Assembly: GCF_001949145.1 (NCBI RefSeq)
Contig: NW_019091369.1
Span: 688,856-752,855 of the forward strand
Reading direction: 5' to 3'
DNA length: 64,000 nt
Origin: Acanthaster planci
Lineage: Eukaryota; Echinodermata; Asteroidea; Valvatida; Acanthasteridae
Part shown: positions 1 to 11,000 of the stretch, piece after piece
How positions within the stretch are numbered: position 1 is the stretch's first letter
Layout: the number at the start of each line of letters is the position of its first letter
The notes under the pieces: generated by a model
Databases searched by the model: none
What the model was told of the DNA's origin: nothing
Seen by the model: only the letters and a program-made list of their open reading frames with translations
Translations under genes and position numbers: made by a program

Positions 1-1586
1 ACTCACACTTCGCACTTATCGGGCCTGGCCAAAATAACCGACCAGCCAAGCCGGTTACTTGGGGAAGTACACCACAGTGGATTGCAAAACACAGGCGGCT
101 ATTGTTCTCCATAAAGGAGACCAATGGATGCGACAGACAGCTGATACTGTTATCAATAGGCCTATAGGTCTGCTGGGTTCAGAAAAAAATTGTGAATGTG
201 AGGGCAAAATGGCTCAAGTCAAGTAATCTATGTGAAATAAGGGCCATTACAAATTTAATTTCTGCATGACTTTTCACTCAGTTGGGAAGCTAACCCGAGA
301 TCATTCTTTTCTATACCGTTTTTGCATGCCCGCCTAAACCCATGATTGTGTATGACGGGTAAGCGCGGGGGGAGCAATTGAAGACTATGTGTAAGGTTGA
401 AAAAGTTGCAGGAAGCATGCAGCGGTGTGTCCAAAAAAATGGACGCGTTGCGTTTTATTTTTAAGTCAGTCATGCGTAAATATTCTGGATGAATGCTTGT
501 CTTATTTCCCCCGTTACCCTCAATCTTTCTGCACCTCGCCAATTTGGGATCCCACTTGGCCTCTGGGCCCTGACCCTGTACCAAGAGACTCAAGTTGGCC
601 AGTAACAACCCGGAAGGTCTGTGGTATCCGGGGAGTGGTTGAGATCCCGCAGCCCTAGGCTCAGTGCTATCCTGACCCCGGGGTTGTGCCAAACGATCAG
701 AGTACCCCCTGACGCCATGGAACACACCTCTATCTGATCAATGGGCTGTGCGCGTGAGCGTAGAGGGAGCTATGTTGCTTAGCAACGACCTCCCTTAACG
801 CCGACTCAATGCATGCGCACGTGCGGTACGCAGGTTTTGCAAAATTACCACTTATCTCGATGACTGCGTTCGAGCGTATACACGAGTACATTTTGGAGCC
901 TACAAACAGTAGGAGAATGACCTGTGGGTAAGGAGAGCATGTTCTCGATAAGGCAGAAGCTGTTTCAAGATGGTAGAAAGGTAATTACACGTAAACTTTT
1001 ACTGTCGTTCCGATGTGATTTGAGAGTACTGCGCGAGGAGCATTTTCCTGCATCGCCACCGGAAACTCAGCCTTACGGAATAGCGCGTTGAGGCCTGGTC
1101 TAGGCGTCAACTTTGGAGGCCGATGTACTCAAAGAGTCGCAGGGTCTCATGTATTTGCTGCAAGGTAATAGGCGGGCGCGAGCGGCAGTGCGTTCTGAGT
1201 GCACAGTAGGCCTAGCCTCCTTCAGCCGCGTCCATAATCTTTTCACCGACAGTAATTAAGCTTATAAAGACAACAGTGATAAATACCCCTACTTAAAAAA
1301 CCAGGGAAAAATACTCACAACCTTCTCACTTGCAGGCGGTCAGGACACGCATCAAACTTAAAGCTCATTTCAATCACCTCTCTTTTTCTTTTCAATTTTT
1401 GCTGGGTAATTTACCAATACCTTTTGAGTTTTTTCGATCTGAAGATTATTCCTTGTGAGACCCATAGCCGTTTTGAAAACCGATGCCTACCCTCCATTGC
1501 AAAAACAGAGCCATTTAGAAGGCTCCGTTTTGCCAAAATGTCTCAAAAATATAAGCTGGCAGTCTTGATTGCTTCTACCCTTCCTG

Positions 1587-1824
1587 TCAGGGGTCAATTT
1601 CATAGAGCTGTTCAACATTTGCTTAATCGCGAAAAAAAAAACTTGCTTGGCAAATCACATTACCAGCCAAACTCTACGTGATGTATGTTGTTTTGGAATG
1701 GTTTTTACCTGTCTTTTGATAAGCATGACAATCACATAGATTTTGAGCTGGTATACCTTTTTTAAGCAAGGCTTTTAAAAGAAAATTTTGTGCTTAAGCA
1801 GCTCTATGAAATTGGCCCCCGCTG
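1587..1824. mobile_element. MITE-like element with terminal inverted repeats
   Basis: The left end reads GGGTCAATTTCATAGAGCTG from 1591. The right end, read on the opposite strand, is GGCCAATTTCATAGAGCTG followed by CTTAAGCA. Both arms then run into A-rich DNA with TTGCTTAA-like motifs. The element is about 238 bp and has no coding capacity. This is the structure of a nonautonomous DNA transposon; the superfamily cannot be told because no clear target duplication is visible. Confidence 0.75.
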
Positions 1825-2244
1825 TCCATGATGCATAACATCCTCCAATGGATGGATACAAACTTGCACGGGCATTTTGGGGCTTTTTTCCCCGCCAGTC
1901 TGTCTTCGCCAGTTGCAGATACCCGTCCAGTGGAAGAACGATGTATCAGCCCGTCATAAGTGATGGACCGTGTTCGTTGCAGTTAACACGTGGCTAAAGA
2001 AACTGCTGACTTGTGGTTGTGTATATCATTTACCACAAAATAACATGTGTTCCTGCTGGTTTACAGACCTTCTCACTTTCACGTGCGCCATATTAGTAAC
2101 CGTACCTTTTCTAAATTGGGCAGCGAAAGAAGAGTTGAGTGCGTATTTTATTTTCCTAATCTTGATATTTATTGATAAAATTATGGCGAGATAGTTGAAG
2201 CTTTGAACGAGCATAAGGTGAATGTGCACATGAACCCGTACCAA

Positions 2245-2340
2245 GGGCGGATCCAGAACCATTTTTTTTGGGGGGGGGCGACTTTTTTATCTGGTGGAGG
2301 GACTCGAATTTTTTTCATGTAACCTTTTATGGCCTTTCTG
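2245..2340. repeat. Fragment of a G-rich repeat sharing its edge with 3491-3721
   Basis: The segment starts with AGGGCGGATCCAGAACC followed by a T run and then a run of nine or ten G. The same edge occurs in inverted orientation at about 3707-3720 and, in part, near 58738-58755 (GATCCGCC). It is probably one end of a dispersed element family. The right boundary is a guess. Confidence 0.45.
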
Positions 2341-3490
2341 AGGGGCAAGGCTTCATTCGGGCTTTTAAACTGGGTCTTCGGGTGTGTTGCTTGCCGAGCG
2401 AGGTCGATTCATTCCGAAGGAATGGAGCACAGTCTGACATCCCATCAGCTGCAAGCTCCAACAAAAATTCCCCCAAGGGAAGCATGGTGTTTATATCCAT
2501 GACAATTACCACGGGGTCAGGATGTGCTTAGTCATCCTCTCGCCATGATTGGGTAAAGGGAAAGAATAATTGACTCCACTTGGAGTCCTGGCCAAAGGTC
2601 CAAGGGGTTTCAACACGACAGACCAGTAATTGTGCTGTTGTAAAATCATTTTGAAAGCACAGTACCGAAGCAGATTATTTCCTTTGCGATGTGTCACGAT
2701 CCGCTGAATGCCGATGGTATGTGAATGGATTTCCTTTACGGAAGACTCCAGCCTCAGGAAACCCACTGACAGTCGGGAAAAATCTGTCGGAAAGCTTCTT
2801 CATAATTGAAATAATTCGAACTGTTCAAATTTTTGACTCTTTCCGTTGGCTATTCGTATGGTTGTCTGTATGATAAGATTGAGTGGTCATTTAATCCTGT
2901 CATACTCATAATTAAGATGGTTTGTGCATGTCAAAATCAATTTCGCACCGAGCACTCCATGTCGCCTGTTGCCACTCTTCGTTCTACTGTCTGTCCGTCT
3001 CTATTTCCAGTTTTGCCTCCTCTTTTTATCTCTTTATTACTTCCTTTTGAATGTCAATTCTCTCTGTGCGTGGCCCCACCCAATAGGCGATTTTATCAGT
3101 TCCTATAACCGGTTCAAGAGTGTGGTTTGTCGATCTCTGGAACCACGTCTATCATTCTTCCAAGCCTAAAGTGGATTGCCCACTCCAATTTAAATCAAAG
3201 CAGCCCAGGAGATAGGGTGTATCGCTGCGTAAAAGTCTTCAAAGTGTACCTGACAGAGCCCAAACTTTCAGGCCATGCATGAACGATGCACGTTTCTCGT
3301 GACAACTCACCCTCCACCTATTTTGGCGTAGCGCGAAGATTTTGAGCTTAGCTGAGATTTCTGCTGAGCCTCTGCGTGGCTCGGCTCCTGGCATGGCCTT
3401 AAACGTGCTGAAACGTGAAAAAGCATCCTGCTCAAATCGCAAGCTGGATAAATCCGCAAAATAGAAATATATACATCGACAGAGATAACA

Positions 3491-3721
3491 AAGGGCGGAA
3501 TCAGGGGCCCGACGGTGCCACCCCCCCCCCGAAACCATTTTTTTTTTTAAATTAGAGAAAAAAGGCGATTTTGGTCCATTCTCTTTCCCTTCCAAATTAA
3601 GAGCCCAAACTGTATCACCCCTCCTCAGGCCATAATAGGCTACATGCAAAACATGTCCAACTTGTGACTCCCTCCCCCAAAAGAGATTAGCCCCCCCCTC
3701 CTTGCTTCTGGATCCGCCCAT
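3491..3721. mobile_element. Short inverted-repeat element with GGGCGGATCC ends
   Basis: The left end begins GGGCGGAATCAGG and the right end, read in reverse, begins GGGCGGATCCAGA, giving imperfect terminal inverted repeats of about 13 bp around about 230 bp. The interior holds C runs, a T run and CTTCCAAATTAAGAG. It has no coding potential. It is likely a MITE related to the G-rich fragment at 2245. Confidence 0.5.
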
Positions 3722-4331
3722 GGAGGTAAACGTGAGACACAACGTACAATCAGTACAAAGACATGCGGACCATCGAAAAAAAGTAATGATCATTAGAAAT
3801 TATGGACAGAACTTGCATGAAGAATCACCTCCGTGTCCACCAACAAAATGCAATCATGGCCAAAAGTTGTGGCAAACTTAAGGCCGGTTCATACTTCTCG
3901 AGAAAGGAACAACAGATGTGAATTTGTGAGGGTAGATCAAATATACGCGCTGTGAATTCACAAAAGTTGAACACATTTCAACTCCAGCGAAATTTCGCTG
4001 CAAATGTTTTGTGACGTCGAAATCGCCTCGCTTTTACATTCGCCTGTTGTATAGAGATCTGCAAATAGAAACTAGCCTCCCACACGAAATGGCGTTCCAC
4101 ATGGTTTGTAAACGAATCGAAAGCTCACATTTCCGAGTCTTGTCTCTCTTTTCGCTAGATAAAGGCTATCAAAATCTGCCAAATATGTCACACACAAAAA
4201 TCAGTCAAGAAGAAAATGTTCGACGACCACTTTTGTATTTACGGATCCCATAAAGGGGCATTCAATATGTTTTATTTTGTGCGTGCGAGATATAGGGCCT
4301 ATGTCGTGCGCACGACAGAGTTGTCTTTAAT

Positions 4332-4485
4332 AGCGTTTTCGAAACGAATGGATTCAGCTTAGACTTTGGTTTTTCTGGTTCCAGTCAGAGCTTGAATATG
4401 TTGTTTCGAACGCTGCTTCAAAATGGCTGGAATCAGCCAAACCATACCGGTAGTCTCAGCCGAATCCACTCGTTTCGAAAACGCT
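4332..4485. mobile_element. Hairpin MITE with AGCGTTTTCGAAACGA ends
   Basis: The left arm begins AGCGTTTTCGAAACGAATGG and the right arm, reverse complemented, begins AGCGTTTTCGAAACGAGTGG. The match continues imperfectly through GATTCRGCT and AGAC, so each arm is at least 33 bp in a 154-bp element. There is no open frame of note. Structure supports a nonautonomous DNA transposon. Confidence 0.7.
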
Positions 4486-5076
4486 CATATTATGTTCATG
4501 GGTTAGAAGTTAACAAATACGTACCACGCACCATTAAAGACAGTGTTCCAGTCAGGATCAATCCCTGGTTCTTCAGCTTACAAAAGATAGTGTTTGTTGT
4601 TATCTCTTTTTGGAGGTATAAACGTTCCCTTTAATCACCGTTAAATCACAGGTAATGCACAAAAAAGTGTGTGCCCATTGAATACAAGGAAAAATCAGCG
4701 TGGGTTTGCTCGACCCTTGCAACCGGAATTCGGAGCTGAATGTTGGGGTTAATACTTCGTACCTTCTGCGGTTTTACAGCTTCCTTAGCATGCATTTCCT
4801 ACAGGATGACTGCCTCACTTGTGTTTTTCTAAAGCGTACTTTGTCAAGCTCTGTGTGCCTGCTGTGTCAGCTCTTGCATGCGTGAGTCTCTAGGGCTAGA
4901 ACAATCCGGTACCCTCATCGGTCGGGGGTCGGACCTATCAGGGAAGGGATGGGTACATGGTGTACACTCATGAATGTGAGTGCCCGCCCGACGTTCTCTT
5001 CGCAGCTTTCAGGGTCATTGTCAAACTCGATTGTAGACAATGAGTCGTGATTGGAAGCAGGTTCTTTCCCTCTTAC

Positions 5077-5303
5077 ATTGCTGCAGACAGTCAGGGACAT
5101 ACAGACTACATGTAATTTACGGTCGGATCCACTGAGATTTGGAGGAAGGGGGGCCATGCTGCTGCGCGGTGAACGGCTCGTGAACACATCTGCGCGTGCT
5201 GTTCTCGCAATAACAAGGAGAGTAGATCTTCTGAAAGTCTTGGATTCTTTTCTTTTCGCTGTCTTGATAAAGTTGGCAATGAAAATACAGCACGGGAGAA
5301 CGT
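5077..5303 (-). CDS. Possible exon of a rhodopsin-like GPCR (end of TM5, loop, start of TM6)
   Basis: On the minus strand a 227-nt open segment lies between an acceptor-like CATTTGCAG and a donor-like GTAAGA. It would encode VLPCCIFIANFIKTAKRK, then a basic Ser-rich stretch, then RKLHVVCMSLTVCSN. The proline-bearing hydrophobic run followed by basic residues resembles the TM5 / third-loop junction of rhodopsin-family receptors, and the last residues could open TM6. No exon with TM1-4 or with TM6-7 and an NPxxY motif was found at convincing positions. A chance frame in noncoding DNA is a serious alternative, and I would not name a receptor from this. Confidence 0.22.
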
Positions 5304-8047
5304 CTGCAAATGACACTGTATAGTGTCAACCACCCCATCAATGTCAGTGTCACACGACGATCGCACTGTAAATGACAGAATGGTCAAAAGGCCATACCTT
5401 TGTGTCTTGTTATAAACGCTTTTGTATGAGGAAAGCACAGACCTACATTTTGCGTCTTTTATTTGCACTTAATTAACAAATGACGGCAGATCAAAAACGA
5501 TGTTTCCCCATCCATAAGGAACTGAGGTGTGTATTGCGCAGTTCTGCAGCTGAAATAGAGCCTGAAAGTAAAAGGTCACTTAGCGAGCTTCCGGAACCCT
5601 CGCGCGGTCCGCCTTTGGGGATTTCACATAGGGCTTTTGGAAGAACGATTCCTTACTGAAAACACCTCAAGAAACACTCATGCCGGAATTTTCCCTGCGT
5701 CCTCGTCAAGTAATATAGGGAAAAGTCAGCCAGAGATGGGTAAAAAAAAAAAAAGGATTTCATGAAACGACCTTCCACTTCCGGCAGTATCGTTCCTATA
5801 TACATGTAGGTCTCCTTGTTCAAACACATTTGTTTTCATTGCACTTGCTTTGGCGTGGAGACGAGATTGTAGGCCTACAGCGTTGCAAAGATTTACCTAC
5901 CTGCAGTCGATGGACGCTAGATTCAGTCAAGTTGACGCAGTTCTTGTGAGCAAAGGTTAGATTACACATTAGAATCTTTCGCTAAAGCAGATTATTGCTT
6001 CAAGTTTATTTCGTTATAAATTACAAAATCCTGAAGATATTTTGGTTTGTTTTTATTTTGGCTTTATCGAAAGACTACCAAGAAGTATAATTCCGTAACT
6101 GTTCATCTGCGTATGCGATCACCGAATTGCACTAATCTTTATGTAATTTAAATTTTCGGAAGTGATAGGTCAATTTTGGCAGGATATTTGTCTTTCAGGT
6201 CAGGAAGTTTTTCAGTTTCTATCAATTGATACCGATATGCTAGCAAATATCTTACAAAAGGCCTTTTTACGGGTAGAGTTTATAAGATGTTATTGAACGA
6301 AAAAGTATTACACATTCTTAAAATTTTGCACGTTATTTTTCCTATCCGAGGGTTCCGAAAGCGCCATCTGGGGTCAACTTTCAAGCTCTATTGCTATGCT
6401 GCTATGCCGAATGCTGTATTTTCGTTGGTCCAAAGCGATCACATGCCCGGGCGACAAATAAGCATGTCACCCTCACCATTGGACATGACTTCGTGATATC
6501 ACAGTCCAAACCATAATGCAGGGACTGCTTTAATACCAGCCTATTCGTTGGTTTGAGTGCTACTTCACCTTGAAGGTGATCATGAAATATCGAAATCCAC
6601 TGTATGAGACCTCACATGTGCATTGCCAACCAAGGGTGAACCTTCTGTAAATTTTAGCCATCACCGATACAAAACAGTTGTTGGCAATAGGAGACAAGCC
6701 TTCCAGCCTTTTTCTTTTGACGTTACCGTCACTTTCATTCAGAGTTCAAGAGGGTTTCCGGTGCTTAGTTCCAGCAGACCTTTTAATAATAATAAAAAAA
6801 CAAGCAAACAATCTCGGAAAATCCGTTTACGTAAATGTCTATCCATCCACGTCCGGACGAAATAAGAGTGGGCGGACTCAGCCGAGGGTGAGATGAGAAA
6901 CGATTCTTGAGAGTTGATATTCGTTTTTACTCTAAACTTTATTAAATATGCCAACAAATCCCCATTCCGCACCTCCTCGGCAACTGTAATATCGATCCCA
7001 AGCTTACACCAGTTTAGTTTTTTCCCCATACTACCCAACTGGTATTTGCTTTTCGAAGGAGGTTCGGGCGGAAAGCGACAAGTTGCAACAAGCTTCATGC
7101 TGTACTAAATCAGTTCAACTTCGGTTTCAAGGTGCGCAAAACACCAACAGCAAGCCCAGTGTCATGTTCCCGTTATGTGAGAAACAAGGGCGTAATAGGA
7201 GGTAGACATTTTATGAAACTGATGCACTCAGTAGCTTTCGTTAAAAAATATTACAAAATAAACAGCTCGGCACAACTCCTACAGGTGGACGAGCCCCATG
7301 ACGCCCAGCCCTACTTTTGGCCGACTGATGAAAGGATCAGAAAGATATGCCCTTCGCCCAATGATTGCTCCTTTAAAATAAAAAAAAAATCAGAAAAAGC
7401 TACTCATGTAGTAATTCATGTGTTGCTACTGATTTTGCAATGACTCAGCGATTCTGTTATTGTTTTCTGGTAAAAAAAAATTCCCAGTTACCGTTGATTA
7501 TGACATCCCCTTTAGATCTTCAAATGCTAGCCCTGTTACGGATGCTAATTCTATTTTAGGGGTCTAAAACCAGCTCATCTCTACAGCAATTCTCAATTCT
7601 TGCCTCCTCCCCCAATATCTGATGAAACGATGGCTTCCAAAAGCTAACGCAGTGCTGCAAGATGTTGGCCAAACACTAGCAGTTTGGTGTAGCTATGGTG
7701 TAATTCGACCAGCAGAATTAGAAGCCATTACTGCGGTGGCACAATGCTCTTGAACAGGTGGTACGCGCTTTACATGCCTCTTCGACCAAAAGTGTGTCGT
7801 GATTTGCCAAATGCACGCGCGCGTCAAGCTGAAGAATGTGCGTGTGAGTGTGGTGCCACCGCAGTTATAGCGTCTAATCGGATTAGTCTATAGTTCTAGG
7901 GTGTCAACCAAAAATGACTTGATGCGTTGTATACTCTGTCCAATTCCGAAGCAAAAGTAAAAGGATGTGGTAAGGATTTGCGGGTACACCATAGGATCTA
8001 TCTTTTCAAGAAGAGGTGGGGTTCCGAATAGAACCGGTGAGTGTTAA
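5304..8047. other. No gene recognised
   Basis: This is AT-rich noncoding DNA with short, composition-driven open frames only (for example 7132-7443, rich in Lys and Ser). I see no clear repeat boundaries or RNA genes. Confidence 0.5.
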
Positions 8048-8084
8048 CTCGACGTTTCAACCAGGATGCTTTGGCCGTCCTCAG
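8048..8084 (-). ncRNA. Possible hammerhead ribozyme core of a Penelope-like element
   Basis: Read on the minus strand, CTGAGGA (8084-8078) is followed by a weak GGCCA/TGGTT stem-loop and then GAAAC (8058-8054), running into GTCGAG. CUGANGA and GAAA are the two conserved core strings of hammerhead ribozymes. The surrounding phrase (ACGTTTCAACCAGG … CCGTCCTCAGG on the plus strand) resembles the ribozyme-bearing repeats of Penelope-like retroelements. No reverse transcriptase or GIY-YIG frame is visible beside it, so this is at most a short remnant. Catalytic competence is unknown. Confidence 0.4.
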
Positions 8085-11000
8085 GAGAGCAGGGGGTTGC
8101 ACTTCACCTGTTTCAATCGTTCCTCACCATACCGAGTACCAGCTGCAAGAGGTCTATGGTCAGTTGCTAAACACTGTTTATCAATAGTCTAAACCTATAA
8201 TTAGAAAGGGTTAAGAAAAATGCTTACAATTGCTAATAAACGGTTTTGGAGTGTACGTGTGTGTTGTTAACACACTTGAAAGTTAATCTCCCACGATGTC
8301 TGATGTCTGAATCCGCCCTCTGAATGGACATCCAGGATATAGATGCATCCTACGCTTGGGAGAATGAATTAGACAACCATTCTAAAGGTGGATTGGAATC
8401 AGTTTTTGAATTTATGCCACGAGAATGTGAGTCACGCTTACAGGCAACAAACAGACGGCCCAGGTGTCACATTGTCAGAGTGTTTGTCTTATCTTCGAGT
8501 CGAACTTGTTTTCCTTCTGCATTTTGACTCCTTCCTGCCCGATGACACATATGACATCCACAAGCATTTCAATTGTCCATCAGTCCAGTTCATGCAGAGA
8601 GATTGAGTGACGAGAACGGAAGTGTGGATTGATGATCATCCAGCATCCACTCCACGCAAAGGAACCAAGCTGGCGCGGATGGATCATGGACTGACGGTAA
8701 TGAAATCCTTACGCACAACGCGTATCAGTCGCACGTGATATTCCTGTTTTTGTGTCAGCTGGCCTAGAGTTCGGACCATGTATACCTGACAGCCCCCGAG
8801 TTTTAAGTGTACCCTGATCGGGTTTCGAAGCACAAACAGGTCTCCATTCGTTTGAAGTTACAAGTTCTGTCCTTATAAGCTCTCAATCCTCCAACACAGT
8901 TGAAGATCGAGCACTGATAGGGCTAAACCAACTGTTGAAAGTTGAAAATGGTCTGCATGCAATTGGGATTTTCTTCACAGGGACTGCGTATCGTCGGTAT
9001 TAATAATGCACCTTGTTCGTGGACTTAACTTCAAATTTAATCTTACAAACTGTTCGAAAAGAAATGGCGAATATATGGGGCCTATGAAGAATTGGACATG
9101 AATACAAACGATAGGATAAAGGAACAACAAAAAGAGAAAATTACTTGCAACCAATTAATTCTTCACATCACAAAATAATGTTTCTAACTCAATGTGCCTT
9201 GAGTCCTTCAATCTTTTGCACCAAAATTACGCAAAATCGAGATTTGCCTCATTTGGTGCAACGACCGACTGGACCTGACAGGGAGAGACCATCCCGTTTT
9301 CGCGCCGTGTCTGCCAGTAATTCCCGGTCGTGCAGCTATGTTCCGGGTGTCCAGTACAGACGGTGTTTCAAAACACAAGCACGCAATAAATAGAACTCCA
9401 AATCAGCCCGACACTCTGACCGTGTCTGAATCACTTGGCTGCGGCTTGACATTGCACACTACTCTATGGGTAGTGGCTGCAGCCACTGTCACAGACTCGT
9501 GCGTATTGTCAAGCCGTAGCCTAGTAATTCGGACAAGGCATCTCTCTCGACACGCCCTTAATCGTTAATTCAGTCAGTTGGCAAGGTGAAAATATATATT
9601 CATATGCAGCATGTTAACATACTTTAAGGCAGATCCATTATTAAATCTACCAGTCTTCAGCAACAAATGAACCCTAACCATCCGAAAAGTCTGCAGGTTG
9701 AAGTCTGAAGGTTCGGTCAGCTTCATTATTCTTCAGTTAGATTTGATCTGTAATGACGGAAAAGTGACCAGCCCAGAAGGCCTAAGCTGGGTTTGGATAG
9801 TAGGACATTAATGATGAAACTGCAACAAAATTTATTAATTTATTGGTAATTTGAAAATTGGAAAGGGGAATCTGGAAACTATCAGACTCAACACAGTGCT
9901 CAACATGCGATGGACATCGGTGTTTGACACTTGTTGACTCTGTGTACATTTCTAGTTTTCAAATTACGTTTCGGGTTTAAAAGTCTGGTATAGATTATCT
10001 AATGAGAGCCATCAGATTCCTGACTTCTATCTTTAGTTTGCGTGAGTATGCTGATTTGTAAATAATGAAAGTCATGATCGGCAGCTTCTCGTGGGTGTTC
10101 CCAGCAAAATTTCGGCGGGAAATACACGGGCCTGCCCAAGCTGAAAAGTTTGGGACGTAATCTAGATCCTCACGCCCACAGCCGTCCTTACTTGCCCAGC
10201 TTACTCACTGGTGTTTTCTAATCAAACAAAAGTAAGCATGCAGTATAGCCAGTCGTCCATGAAAAGTTTGTCCACGTCGGACCATCAGCCATCATAGCAA
10301 GAAGGCGGAGGTATAGGGGTTTGAGGTTGCGAGCTGCCGGTAAGACGACAGGAGTGAGGATTACAGGTACCGTAATAGACCGGGACAAGCCTGAGGGTTG
10401 ATTGGGGCCATGTCGTAGTTGGACACAGACAGTAGATTGACTGGAGAGACCTGGTCGGCTCGGTGTATGTGGATGTGTGGCACTGGGGTATTGGATATGA
10501 ACGGAATAGGACGTGAGAGAGATGGCATCAGACCCAATCAGGGGTTGAGTCCTTGGATGTGATGAGGGAAAGGACAACGATCCAAGTGAGAAGGAGGTAG
10601 AGATTTCTTCAATTATACACATTCTGGGTTATAACGAAATCAATACATAACTAAATTGTATCAAAACGGACTGAGATAATCAGTTTATTGACTTAACAAA
10701 GTTTTGGTCTTGACTTGAGCTTGATTTCCTTCTCTTAATTTTCACCGTTTCTTCTTCCCTCTTGAATGAAAAGAATTTTTACTTGTTTAAATAAGTGAGT
10801 TCTGGCTCTTCTCTCCAATATTTTAGAAGTTGAAAATGGTCGGAATTTTAACAGAGAAGACTGCATAATATACTTGGGGGCATTACGACTGCACGGAACC
10901 CATGGCCCAGTGCACGCTATTAGCTGATTATACAGACATTCCCTAAATTAGCATCTGCGTTGGGCTATCCCCACGCAACCCCCTATATTTCCACTGTAGA

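Larger units (their letters stand above)
1..5076. other. Intergenic DNA with no recognised gene
   Basis: No reading frame here resembles a known protein, and the open frames are short or overlap repeats. The stretch holds three inverted-repeat elements listed separately (1587-1824, 3491-3721, 4332-4485) and a further G-rich repeat near 2245-2330 whose edge resembles the 3491-3721 element. The remaining sequence looks like ordinary AT-rich noncoding DNA. Confidence 0.5.

Noticed and set aside
10218-10622. Minus-strand frame suspected to be a retrotransposon fragment
   Set aside because: The Pro/Ser-rich peptide contains no reverse transcriptase, integrase or gag motif that I can recognise.
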